NCBI GenBank assembly: GCA_965230225.1
Contig: CBDDKM010000005.1
Span: forward strand, 248,001 to 312,000
DNA: 64,000 nt
Reading direction: 5' to 3'
Origin: CALSMU01 sp965230225
Lineage (GTDB): Bacteria > Bacteroidota > Bacteroidia > Flavobacteriales_D > Parvicellaceae
Both the position numbers and the translations under genes were made by a program. The notes under the pieces were generated by a model. The model ran no database searches and was not told the DNA's origin. It saw only the letters and a list, made by a program, of their open reading frames with translations. Each line of letters starts with the position of its first letter. Position 1 is the stretch's first letter. Shown here in pieces: positions 16,054 to 25,356 of the stretch.

Positions 16054-17835
16054 ATGAATTATTTGAGAACGATATTTATTATGGCGCTCTCACTATCAGC
16101 ACTTGGCTGTATAGGAGCTCCTTCGGTTACTATGGGAACTGTAACACACATGACTGTGGGTTGTAGCTCTGGTTCGGTAACCTATACCAATGGTGCAATA
16201 GACATTGATGTAAGAGGAAAGTCGCCCATTAGTTACTCCTGGACAGGTCCAGGTGGATTTACTGCTTCTACTCAGGATATTTCTGGGTTAACCGCTGCTG
16301 GAGAGTATGTGGTACAAGTAACCGATGCAACGGGATCTGCAAGCCTTAGAATAAGCGTAGGTTATGAAAATGAGTGGAGCTACTTTGGTGGAACTGAAGA
16401 AGTATTATCTGGAGGAAAACCTGCATTGAAGAATGTGAGTGGAAGTAACAACTGGTGTAGAGGAGCAGGATCTCAAAACATTCTTCCAGGTGGAACAGAT
16501 GGTTGGATCGAGTACAAAGCAACAGTTACTAATCAGCACAAAATATTTGGGTTTTCTGAGTACCTGGAAACGAGTCATTGTTGGGGATACATGGATTATG
16601 GAGTATACCTAAAAAACAATGGAACCATGAACCGAGTGATCAGTGGAGCTCAGGTGTACATTGGTACTTATGCAGTAGGAGATTTGATCAGAGTATCCAG
16701 AGAGGGAACCAATTTTAGAATTTATAAAAATGGAACTCAATTAACATCTTATAACATTGGAACATCTGGTCAGAACAAAGATTTTACCACCTGGGCGAGT
16801 ATCTGGACCAATGGAGGAATGCTGGAAAATGTAGGGTGTTCCTTTAAACCACCAATGGAGGTGGATATTGATGTAACTAACATTGAGTGTGGAGAAACAG
16901 ACAATGGTAGTATCGACTTAGATCCTTGTGGAAGTGGATACACTTATGCCTGGGATCATGGCCCAACTACAGCTTCTATATCTGATTTATCGGAAGGAAC
17001 TTATGGAGTAACCATTACCGATGGAAACGGATGGATGGTGAAGAAATTCATTAGTGTTGGGTACGATGTGAATTGGATCAATGAGAACAATGTAAGCATT
17101 ACCAATAATGTGGTTAATAAAGATGCAGGTGGTGCTGCCTGGAATGCTGGAGCAAATTCAGACAATGTATTGATGGGCAATCAGGATGGATGGATTGAGT
17201 ATGAAGTGGTTGAAACCAACACTGAAAGAGCATTTGGTTGGACGGAAAATCCGGTTTCAACACATCCTTTGACCAGTATAGACTATGGAATTAATTTCCA
17301 CGCGGCTGGAAATTTCCACCGAACAGTTTCAGGAACTGTTAATGCCATTATGGGAACCTTAAAAGTTGGAGATATTGTTCGAGTACATAGAGAAGGTTCC
17401 AGAGTGAATTATTACATCAATAATTACCTTAGAACATACACTAATGTAACCGCATCAGAAGAATTGTTTGCAGAGGTGGCCTTATATACTCAGAATGGAA
17501 ACTTTGAGAATGTAAGGTATTCTATCCCATGTATTAAAGGACCATTTTTTACTCTTAAAGAGCAGATAGATGGTTCGTGCTACATTCCAAAAAACAATAC
17601 CCTGTATTTGCATTACGAGGAGGATTATGATCCTAATGCAACCGCCTTAACATTTACCATTAAGGATGATGCATCGAATACCTATAGTTACTCACCGTCT
17701 TTAATAAGAAACGAAGGAGAAAACTATTTCGAAATTGATTTAGGATCGGTTACTCCAACATTGACTACCGGATATTATACCCTGGAGGTAACCAACGACA
17801 AAAACGAAACCACTTATTTAAGATTTAAAATATAA
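16054..17835 (+). CDS. Exported SprB-repeat surface protein with duplicated domains
   Basis: 593 aa with a signal peptide that ends around ALGCIGA. It could be a lipoprotein (LGC), but the site is not textbook. The body is an internal duplication. Two SprB-type repeats (ISYSWTGPGGFTAS...GEYVVQVTDATG and YTYAWDHGPTTAS...GTYGVTITDGNG) are each followed by a beta-rich domain of about 130 residues with the shared pattern DGWIEY...FGxxE...SxDYGxxxxxxGxxxRxxSG...GxxxVGDxxRVxREG. The latter looks like a lectin/concanavalin-like sandwich (inference). A final beta domain covers residues 490-593, with no T9SS C-terminal domain. It lies 12 nt after the previous gene and 1 bp overlaps the next. Confidence 0.65.
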   Translation: MNYLRTIFIMALSLSALGCIGAPSVTMGTVTHMTVGCSSGSVTYTNGAIDIDVRGKSPISYSWTGPGGFTASTQDISGLTAAGEYVVQVTDATGSASLRISVGYENEWSYFGGTEEVLSGGKPALKNVSGSNNWCRGAGSQNILPGGTDGWIEYKATVTNQHKIFGFSEYLETSHCWGYMDYGVYLKNNGTMNRVISGAQVYIGTYAVGDLIRVSREGTNFRIYKNGTQLTSYNIGTSGQNKDFTTWASIWTNGGMLENVGCSFKPPMEVDIDVTNIECGETDNGSIDLDPCGSGYTYAWDHGPTTASISDLSEGTYGVTITDGNGWMVKKFISVGYDVNWINENNVSITNNVVNKDAGGAAWNAGANSDNVLMGNQDGWIEYEVVETNTERAFGWTENPVSTHPLTSIDYGINFHAAGNFHRTVSGTVNAIMGTLKVGDIVRVHREGSRVNYYINNYLRTYTNVTASEELFAEVALYTQNGNFENVRYSIPCIKGPFFTLKEQIDGSCYIPKNNTLYLHYEEDYDPNATALTFTIKDDASNTYSYSPSLIRNEGENYFEIDLGSVTPTLTTGYYTLEVTNDKNETTYLRFKI

Positions 17836-18440
17836 TGATGATTAAAAACCATTGGTACATAGTCCTATTGCTGATTCTAACCGTAGGTTGCTCAAAGGAA
17901 GAGGTTCTACCATCCGAATTGGTAAAATGGGTGGATAACCCGGAAAACGGGTTGAAACAGGAAAAAAGCCTTGGAGATGTCTCTTTTATAGCATTGTACA
18001 AACCACACGATTATATGGTGGTAAATGAGTTTAAGAGTGACGTGATTGAGCAGGCAGATTTAGATCAAAGAAAGGAAGAGCTGAAAGGATTACAACATTA
18101 CAATTTTAGAATTAAATCCAACATGGGTGGAGATGTAGTGATGAATGGAATAGAGGATCAACAGGAATATTTTAACCGTGTCGGGTACTATTCTTTTGAT
18201 GCTCAATACGATTTTCAGTTGGTGGAAGATCAAGACACTCTTCCATGTGTACTGTTCAATTTTGTTCGTACCCATGGAGTGGCTCCTTATGTGGATTTTG
18301 CCCTTGCCTTTGATGCCAATGGTGAAGAAATAAAGAATAAGCAGCTGTTATTAAAAGATCGTGTGTTTACTCACGATTACATCAAGTTTGATTTCAGCAA
18401 AGAAGATATAGAAGAAGTTCCAACACTAATAACGAAATGA
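17835..18440 (+). CDS. Lipoprotein of the Rhs operon
   Basis: 201 aa with a clear lipoprotein signal (MMIKNHWYIVLLLILTVGC, then SKEE). The mature protein has no family that I recognise. It mixes charged helices (FKSDVIEQADLDQRKEELKGLQ) and strands (YDFQLVEDQDTLPCVLFNFVRT). The start ATG overlaps the preceding TAA (TAATG) and the stop overlaps the next ATG (ATGA), so translation is probably coupled on both sides. An envelope-anchored accessory for the Rhs-type proteins is the simplest guess. Confidence 0.65.
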   Translation: MMIKNHWYIVLLLILTVGCSKEEVLPSELVKWVDNPENGLKQEKSLGDVSFIALYKPHDYMVVNEFKSDVIEQADLDQRKEELKGLQHYNFRIKSNMGGDVVMNGIEDQQEYFNRVGYYSFDAQYDFQLVEDQDTLPCVLFNFVRTHGVAPYVDFALAFDANGEEIKNKQLLLKDRVFTHDYIKFDFSKEDIEEVPTLITK

Positions 18441-21400
18441 TGAAAAGAAAAGGTGTTTTAATACGAATTGCAAAGTCTAAAACGGCTAAAGTAGTGGCGG
18501 TAAAAACGGCATTACTAATGGTATTCCAATTGGGAATTCCAACCTATAGTTTTGCATTAACATCAGGTCCTGCACAGGAGGAATTTGCCAGCTTTGAGCC
18601 GGCAGAAACCAGTGATATGGTGGACCTTTATACAGGAGATTTTACTTACAATATTCCATTACTATCTGTACCTGGACCACAGGGAGGATACCCGATTAAC
18701 ATGGCCTACCATGGTGGAATTGGAATGGAGCAAGAAGCCAGCTGGGTAGGTCTTGGTTGGAACCTAAATGTAGGAGCCATTTCTCGTCAGCTACAAGGTG
18801 TACCAGATGATTTTAGTGGTGATGAAATCACCTATCAAATGGATCAGAAAAAGAGTACAAGTGTTGAGCTGGACTTTAGTGATGCATTGAATAACCCAGT
18901 AATGTCTGATTATGATGAGATTTTAGGGCTTGATCCGTCATTTTATGGTTTGCCAAGTTTAGCTGAAGGAGTAAACGCAAATGTTCAATTATATTATAAT
19001 AATTATAGAGGAGTAGGATATAGATTATCGTATACCCCGGATATGAAAATGGATGCTGGTAAGATTCTAGAAGGATCAGTTGGAGTGAGCTTAAGTGTGG
19101 ATTCTCAGAATGGTATCGGTATTGCACCAAATTTATCGGTAGGAGCAAAAATCAAAGGAAAGAATAGAAATCTTCAATTAAGTACGAGTATAAACAATCG
19201 AACAGGTGTTTCTGGGTTAAATATATCCGCATCTTCTACTTATCGTTATATGAATGGTGCTAATAGATCGTATAATAGTTCTTCTTCCTCAATTAGTTTT
19301 GGAAAACAAGTGGATATTCAATCTGCTTCTATGCCAATAAGAAGAGTAGTTACTCCATTCAGTATCATTACCTCAGGGAATTATAGTGTTACGCCAAATA
19401 TCGGTGGGGAATGGACTTCTAGTTTCCCTGGGGCCTGGAAAGGAAGTTTGTCTTATTCATATTTAGCTGATAAGGGAAAACAATCAAGAAAGAGTTATGG
19501 TTTTTTATATCATAATGAAAAGGGTGAAACTGAAGAAGACTTTAAACAGGTTTTAGATGTTTCTAGGGACAATAGTTTAAGCGGGCATAAAAACCCATAT
19601 TTATCTCCTTCTAGAATTTCGTATGATCATTTTGTGATGTCTGGTCAGGGTGCGGGTGGATCATTTAGAGCTATGACTAATGGAATTCCTGAATTTTACA
19701 CTGCTCAAGAAACTGAGAAGACAAAAGCAGTAAATTTAGGTATAGAAGGGGCTTCTGGATCTGGTTTCCACCTTGGTTTGAATGGGAATTTTAATTCAGC
19801 GGTGACCACTTCTGGAGAGTGGAGTTCTGGGCTGGACGAGAGTGACGGTAATTGGCAATCAGGTCAGAAAGGTATTGCCCACATAGGGGCGGATAAAAAA
19901 ATGTTTTTCAAAAATTATGGAGAACACACAGGGGTATTGACAACTGATGATAATCTTAATTCCTGGTCGGGAGATGAAGCTGTTAAGGTAAAGGTAGATA
20001 AGTCTACTGGGTGGTTAAAAAGAACTTTTGTTGCGACCGATGAAATAGTAACGGATGAATTGAGTACGGGAAGTCATGTGTACAACAATTCTTCCATGCA
20101 GGAAACGAAATCTACTGAGCGTAGAGCAAGTATGATCGAATATTTAAACAATGATCAGGCTGATTTATATGGGGTAACACGTCATTTAAGGTACTCTCCG
20201 GTTACTGGGTCAACAGTATCGAAAACCTTTAATCGAAAATCTCATCATATTTCGGAGATTCAATCTACTCAACCTAATGGTATGCGCTATATCTATGGAA
20301 TTCCTGCATACAACGAATTTCATTATGACGTCAGCATGAGTGTAGATGATCAGGGAGATCATAATACCAAATTGGTTGATCTAAATGCTACAACTTATCA
20401 AGGTACAGAAGGTCAGTATTTCAATCGTGTTGAAAAACCGGAGTACGCTCATTCCTGGCTATTGTCATCGGTTCTTTCACCAGATTATTTTGATGTAGAT
20501 GCCATTGAAGGGCCATCTGATGGAGATTTGGGTTATTGGACGAGATTTAATTATAATAAAATTACTTCACCCGGAAACAATTACAAGTGGAGAATTCCAT
20601 ATCAACAAGCTAATTTTGTAGAAGGAAATATTGGTGATCCGGATGATAATACCGCTTATTTCTCTTATGGAGAAAAAGAAGTATATTATGTACAATCGGT
20701 AGAAACTAAAACTCACATTGCGGTTTTCCACACTTCGGCTAGAAAAGATGGATTAGAAGCTTACGGGGAATATGCAGGAGAAGATGATAAAGGGTCATTG
20801 CACTTACATAAACTGGATAAAATTGAATTGTTCTCAAAGGCCGAATACTATGTAGACGGAGCCATAAATACCAATGCAATTCCATTGCAAACGGTCCATT
20901 TTGAATACGATTATTCGTTGTGTAAGGATATTCCTAACAATTCAGATAATTACTCAGGAGGAGTATTTACACCTAATGGAAATGCTACACTAGGGGGTAA
21001 GTTAACCTTAAAGAAGGTTTATTATACCTACGAAAAATCAGATAGAGGTTCTCAAAGCCCTTATGCATTTACCTATGCGAGTGGAACTACAGGAAACCCA
21101 AAGTATAATCCTAGAAATGCCGATCGATGGGGAATGTTTAAAGATAATGGTCAATATGGAGCTAACCCTGATTATCCATACATCAACTTCCCATTTACGG
21201 AGCAAGATGAAGATTATAGAACGGAAGACCCTGGTACCTGGTGTTTGAAAGAGGTGGATTTACCTACAGGAGGAACTTTTACGGTAGAATACGAATTTGA
21301 TGATTATGCCTATGAAGAGAACAAAGATGTAATGCGAATGTTCGATATAGTGGGAGTTGGAAATGAAATAGATGTTAATGATGAAATTGATTTGTCTGAA

Positions 21401-24400
21401 TATTATAGTTGTGCATCTGGATGTAGTGCTTCCACTCAAACATCTATCCCTGATAGAAGTGGAACAGGTGTTGCCGGTAGTCTTGCTAATGTAGCAGGAG
21501 GTAATGATGACTTAAGGGTTTATTTTCAGTTAGAAGAGAATTATACTACAGGTGATAAACACGATTTTATCATGGATAATTATGTTAAGGATATTAAGCA
21601 CCTTTGGTTTAGGACATATTCATACCTTAAGGTGAATCAAAATAATGATTTGCACAAGGATTTTGTGGAAGGGTATGCCGAACTGGATTTAACAGCAACT
21701 TTTGGGGTGGCAGAGAGTTCCTCTACAAGTGGATTTGATTTGGGGTATGTTGTGGTGAAAAAGGTGCCAATTGGGAATCATGGAAGTGTAAATAGTCACC
21801 CATTTCAAAAGGCTGCTATTCAGCATATGAAATTGGCCAGACCAAAAATAGCTCATGATAATTTCATGTCGAATGCTGGTACCACGACTCTTTCTCCTAT
21901 AACCTTTGTTGCTGGTGTTATTACCAATTTGGAAGATATTGTAGCATCATTCACTGGGTATAATAAATGGTCTAAGTTAAAAGGATGTGGAAAATACATT
22001 GAATTAAATGGTAAGTCTATTGTTAGATTGATGGATCCTGATCAAACTAAAATTGGAGGAGGATATAGAGTTAAACAATTTACCTTAAATGATAATTGGG
22101 TAAACAGTACGACTCAGGAATCATTCTACGGTCAAGAGTATGACTATACATTAGAAAAAGAAGATGGTACTCGGATGACCAGTGGGGTAGCTTATGAACC
22201 ACAAATTGGAAATCAGGAAAGTGCTCTAACGGCTTATGTTGAGTTTGAAGAAAACGTACCATTGGCTTCCAATTATAACGTATTGGTGCAAACGCCATTG
22301 TTAAAGGACTTTTATCCGTCTCCTAGTGTTGGGTACAGTCAGGTAACTGTTAAATCCATTGCGCCGATCGAAGCGGATAAAGATGCAGGTGCCACTCCAG
22401 GAGATGATAATGAAATTGTACTTCAGAATTCATCTGCTCCTTTTACCACTTATAATTTCTATACAGGTAAGGATTATCCAATTTATACGGATGAAACTGA
22501 TCAGAATAGTGAACCTAACATTGTTCGCCCAATCATAATTCCGGGGGTATATGTTGATTTTGCCGTAAGAAGAGGGCGTAGTCAGGGATATTCCATTGTA
22601 CTAAATGATATGCCAGGGAAAATGAAATCAGTAGAGCAATTTACCCGTAAGTATATCATTGATGGTGGAGTAAGAAAAACAGTGCCTGGAAGTTCATTGA
22701 CTAAGACAGAATATACTTATCAAACCCATGATGAGTATCAGGATGGAAAAGTGAATAAGTTGAATAGTCAGGTAAAAGTACTAAATGCTGATGGAACCTA
22801 TGATTATGCTTATTTAGGCCAAACAGTAGACATCCATATTGATCGACATGAAAACAAGATGGAAAGTACCGGTGGAGGATTAGATCTTAATTTGGAAATG
22901 TGTTCTGGAATATTTCTTCCAATGCCTATTCCACAGGTAGAGCACTCAGAGGTGTTGAACAGAAAGATCGTTATGAATAAGGTGATTCATCGTTCGGCCA
23001 TTTTAAAGGAGGTTAAAGTAACTACTGACCAAAGTACCATTGTAACGGAGAATTTAGCTTACGACATTGAAACCGGAGGGGCTATTTTAACCAAGGTAAC
23101 CAATGAACACGAAGATCCGATCTATTCTTTCAGTCAACCGGCTCATTGGAATTACGACAATATGGGGCCAGCTTACGAAAATGAAGATTATTCTGCAGGT
23201 TTTGTAAGCACGACCATTACAGGTGGAGATTTAACTCATACAAACATTGACGAGACTAAATTCAATATTGGAGACGAAGTATATTTGACTTCAGCTGATA
23301 TTGTCGCTACAGTAGTGGATAATTCAGTAAATGAAACATTAACCCTGATTGATCACGATGGTGAATTTGTTGATGGGGTGTCAACTACGAAGGTTACGGT
23401 CGTTCGTTCAGCTAAACGAAACTTACTTGGAACATCTGCTGGTTCGATCGTAGCAAAAACGTATACAGAAACCACTAGCCCTGATACCTATTCTTTTGCA
23501 GATATTATCAATGCCTCTGCAGTAGAATTCTCTGATCAGTGGCAGTCTGATGAGTGGGCTTGTAATACAGGGGATGGTGCAGAGATGGCCTACAACAATA
23601 TGGTGGGTGAAACGGTTAATCCATACCAAAATGGAATGGCCGGAAACTGGCGAGTAAAAGAATCTTACGCTTATTTGGATAAGAGGGATTACTCTAACAA
23701 CAGTAGAGAAGATGGAACATACAACACGTTTACACCTTTTGACTGGAGTGGCGGAAGCAATTCTGACTGGACCAGTAGCGGAAAAGTAAATAAGGTCTCA
23801 CCTCATGGATTTGGAGTGGAAGATGAAGATGCCATCGGGCGAAAATCTGCAGCTACTTATGGGTATAAAAATTCATTAGTAACCGCTACCGGAGCTAATA
23901 TGGGCTACAATGAGATTGCCTTTGACGGTTATGAGGATTATGAAACTACTTCTTGTTCTGATGATCACTTTAGATTCAAGAACATTGGATTGAACCAATC
24001 AGGGCAGAATACCATTTCTTCAGATGAGGCACATACCGGATCTTATAGTTTGCGTATCCAGCCTAGTAGCAACGAACCAATAACTACTTCAGTGTTAGAT
24101 CCTAACTACTGTGATACTTATACCAGAACGTACGACTTGTCCGGATCCGGAGATTACAGTGTGTTAAATGCTTGTGATGTAATAGGTGTATTTGCTCCTT
24201 ACAAATCTAAAAAGTATGTGGTAAGTGCCTGGGTAAAAGAGAATCATGATGTATCCGGTTACGATGATTTATCAATAGAGATCAGTTTTACAGGTTCTGC
24301 AACCACTTATACGTTTAGTCCGGAAGGTCATAAAATTGAAGAGTGGCAAAGAATATACGGGGAGTTTGATATTCCAACTGGGGCAACTGCCATTTTTGTA

Positions 24401-24649
24401 AAATACATCAACGATGGAACAGTTGCCGGATATTTTGACGATGTCCGCCTCCACCCTGCTTTGGGTAATATGACCTCGTTTGTGTACAACCCAGTTAACC
24501 TGAAAATGGAGGCTCAATTAGATGCCAACAATTTTGCCACATTCTACATCTACGATGAGGCAGGTAATCTGGTGTTGGTGAAAAAGGAAACTACCGAAGG
24601 AATCCAGACCATTCAGGAAGGAAGAGTATCAACTTATATGGCACAGTAA
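18437..24649 (+). CDS. SpvB/TcB-like giant protein, N-terminal partner of the split Rhs pair
   Basis: 2070 aa with a long basic Sec signal (cleavage near TYSFA, residue 41). The mature start (EEFASFEPAETSDMVDLYTGDFTYNIPL, then GGYPINMAYHGG, EQEASWVGLGWNLN) is the signature opening of the large Bacteroidota proteins encoded directly before Rhs proteins. It also matches the first strand block of SpvB/TcB-type shells. A carbohydrate-binding-like jelly roll lies at about 1850-2000 (GSYSLRIQPSSNEP, KYVVSAWVKENHD). The end (NFATFYIYDEAGNLVLVKKET) is a YD-repeat-type hairpin. I find no toxin domain, Rhs core or sorting domain. In Tc toxins, B and C proteins together build a hollow cocoon, and by analogy this is the B-like half (inference). 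Confidence 0.7.
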   Translation: MMKRKGVLIRIAKSKTAKVVAVKTALLMVFQLGIPTYSFALTSGPAQEEFASFEPAETSDMVDLYTGDFTYNIPLLSVPGPQGGYPINMAYHGGIGMEQEASWVGLGWNLNVGAISRQLQGVPDDFSGDEITYQMDQKKSTSVELDFSDALNNPVMSDYDEILGLDPSFYGLPSLAEGVNANVQLYYNNYRGVGYRLSYTPDMKMDAGKILEGSVGVSLSVDSQNGIGIAPNLSVGAKIKGKNRNLQLSTSINNRTGVSGLNISASSTYRYMNGANRSYNSSSSSISFGKQVDIQSASMPIRRVVTPFSIITSGNYSVTPNIGGEWTSSFPGAWKGSLSYSYLADKGKQSRKSYGFLYHNEKGETEEDFKQVLDVSRDNSLSGHKNPYLSPSRISYDHFVMSGQGAGGSFRAMTNGIPEFYTAQETEKTKAVNLGIEGASGSGFHLGLNGNFNSAVTTSGEWSSGLDESDGNWQSGQKGIAHIGADKKMFFKNYGEHTGVLTTDDNLNSWSGDEAVKVKVDKSTGWLKRTFVATDEIVTDELSTGSHVYNNSSMQETKSTERRASMIEYLNNDQADLYGVTRHLRYSPVTGSTVSKTFNRKSHHISEIQSTQPNGMRYIYGIPAYNEFHYDVSMSVDDQGDHNTKLVDLNATTYQGTEGQYFNRVEKPEYAHSWLLSSVLSPDYFDVDAIEGPSDGDLGYWTRFNYNKITSPGNNYKWRIPYQQANFVEGNIGDPDDNTAYFSYGEKEVYYVQSVETKTHIAVFHTSARKDGLEAYGEYAGEDDKGSLHLHKLDKIELFSKAEYYVDGAINTNAIPLQTVHFEYDYSLCKDIPNNSDNYSGGVFTPNGNATLGGKLTLKKVYYTYEKSDRGSQSPYAFTYASGTTGNPKYNPRNADRWGMFKDNGQYGANPDYPYINFPFTEQDEDYRTEDPGTWCLKEVDLPTGGTFTVEYEFDDYAYEENKDVMRMFDIVGVGNEIDVNDEIDLSEYYSCASGCSASTQTSIPDRSGTGVAGSLANVAGGNDDLRVYFQLEENYTTGDKHDFIMDNYVKDIKHLWFRTYSYLKVNQNNDLHKDFVEGYAELDLTATFGVAESSSTSGFDLGYVVVKKVPIGNHGSVNSHPFQKAAIQHMKLARPKIAHDNFMSNAGTTTLSPITFVAGVITNLEDIVASFTGYNKWSKLKGCGKYIELNGKSIVRLMDPDQTKIGGGYRVKQFTLNDNWVNSTTQESFYGQEYDYTLEKEDGTRMTSGVAYEPQIGNQESALTAYVEFEENVPLASNYNVLVQTPLLKDFYPSPSVGYSQVTVKSIAPIEADKDAGATPGDDNEIVLQNSSAPFTTYNFYTGKDYPIYTDETDQNSEPNIVRPIIIPGVYVDFAVRRGRSQGYSIVLNDMPGKMKSVEQFTRKYIIDGGVRKTVPGSSLTKTEYTYQTHDEYQDGKVNKLNSQVKVLNADGTYDYAYLGQTVDIHIDRHENKMESTGGGLDLNLEMCSGIFLPMPIPQVEHSEVLNRKIVMNKVIHRSAILKEVKVTTDQSTIVTENLAYDIETGGAILTKVTNEHEDPIYSFSQPAHWNYDNMGPAYENEDYSAGFVSTTITGGDLTHTNIDETKFNIGDEVYLTSADIVATVVDNSVNETLTLIDHDGEFVDGVSTTKVTVVRSAKRNLLGTSAGSIVAKTYTETTSPDTYSFADIINASAVEFSDQWQSDEWACNTGDGAEMAYNNMVGETVNPYQNGMAGNWRVKESYAYLDKRDYSNNSREDGTYNTFTPFDWSGGSNSDWTSSGKVNKVSPHGFGVEDEDAIGRKSAATYGYKNSLVTATGANMGYNEIAFDGYEDYETTSCSDDHFRFKNIGLNQSGQNTISSDEAHTGSYSLRIQPSSNEPITTSVLDPNYCDTYTRTYDLSGSGDYSVLNACDVIGVFAPYKSKKYVVSAWVKENHDVSGYDDLSIEISFTGSATTYTFSPEGHKIEEWQRIYGEFDIPTGATAIFVKYINDGTVAGYFDDVRLHPALGNMTSFVYNPVNLKMEAQLDANNFATFYIYDEAGNLVLVKKETTEGIQTIQEGRVSTYMAQ

Positions 24650-24650
24650 T

Positions 24651-25355
24651 ATGAAAAATACAGTTTTAGTCATAGCAATATTATTCGGGCTTCAAGGATG
24701 GAGTCAGGATTACAAAGAGGACATGAAAAAGATGGCAGACAAATTTGCTCAGTCTTCTGAGCTGTCCATCGATATGGATGTATACCTCTATTACGATCGT
24801 GCCGGAAATAAAAAAGAGAATTTGGGTAAGGCACTTATCAGAAAAGATGGGAATAAATACTATACCCGATTTGAGCAAACGGAATACATCTCCGATGGAA
24901 AACGAACCTTGATAATCGATCATCAAGCTAAATCTATGGCTCTATATCCTGGAGCATTAGACTTAAAAGGAGCTCAAAAGAATTTTGCAGATGTGGATTT
25001 TACCAAAATCGTTAAGGAGTCTGACTCGGTTAAATACCTGGGAGAAGTTTCCAGTAGGAAGAAATACGAGGTAAGGAACAACGATCCTTATGTGGAGCGA
25101 TCGGTAATTACCTTTTCCACAGATCAGATTCAAAACATAACCTATTACTATAGAGCCTCTAACGAGCAGTTTTCGGTAGAGATGGACCATGTGTCCATTG
25201 AGTACGAAAACATTTCCACTAGTGTTGAAGGTGAATTCTTCAATCTGGGTAGGTACCTGATAAAGAAAGGGAGCAAAGCATCCCTTTCTGAAGAGTATCT
25301 GGATTATTCGTTGGAGATCATGACCAAAGAGAAAAACAATTTTGACATTAACTAA
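24651..25355 (+). CDS. LolA-like periplasmic protein between the two Rhs halves
   Basis: 234 aa with a signal peptide (MKNTVLVIAILFGLQGWSQ). The mature part reads as the concave beta sheet of the LolA/LppX group (LSIDMDVYLYYDRAG, KYYTRFEQTEYISDGKRTLIIDHQAKSM, VERSVITFSTDQIQNITYYY). It starts 1 nt after the SpvB-like stop and the Rhs gene begins 1 nt after its own stop. This position suggests a dedicated periplasmic carrier or chaperone for the giant partners or for a lipid-linked step. LolA proper moves lipoproteins, and no LolB partner is present here. The function is inferred only from fold similarity and context. Confidence 0.55.
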   Translation: MKNTVLVIAILFGLQGWSQDYKEDMKKMADKFAQSSELSIDMDVYLYYDRAGNKKENLGKALIRKDGNKYYTRFEQTEYISDGKRTLIIDHQAKSMALYPGALDLKGAQKNFADVDFTKIVKESDSVKYLGEVSSRKKYEVRNNDPYVERSVITFSTDQIQNITYYYRASNEQFSVEMDHVSIEYENISTSVEGEFFNLGRYLIKKGSKASLSEEYLDYSLEIMTKEKNNFDIN

Positions 25356-25356
25356 T

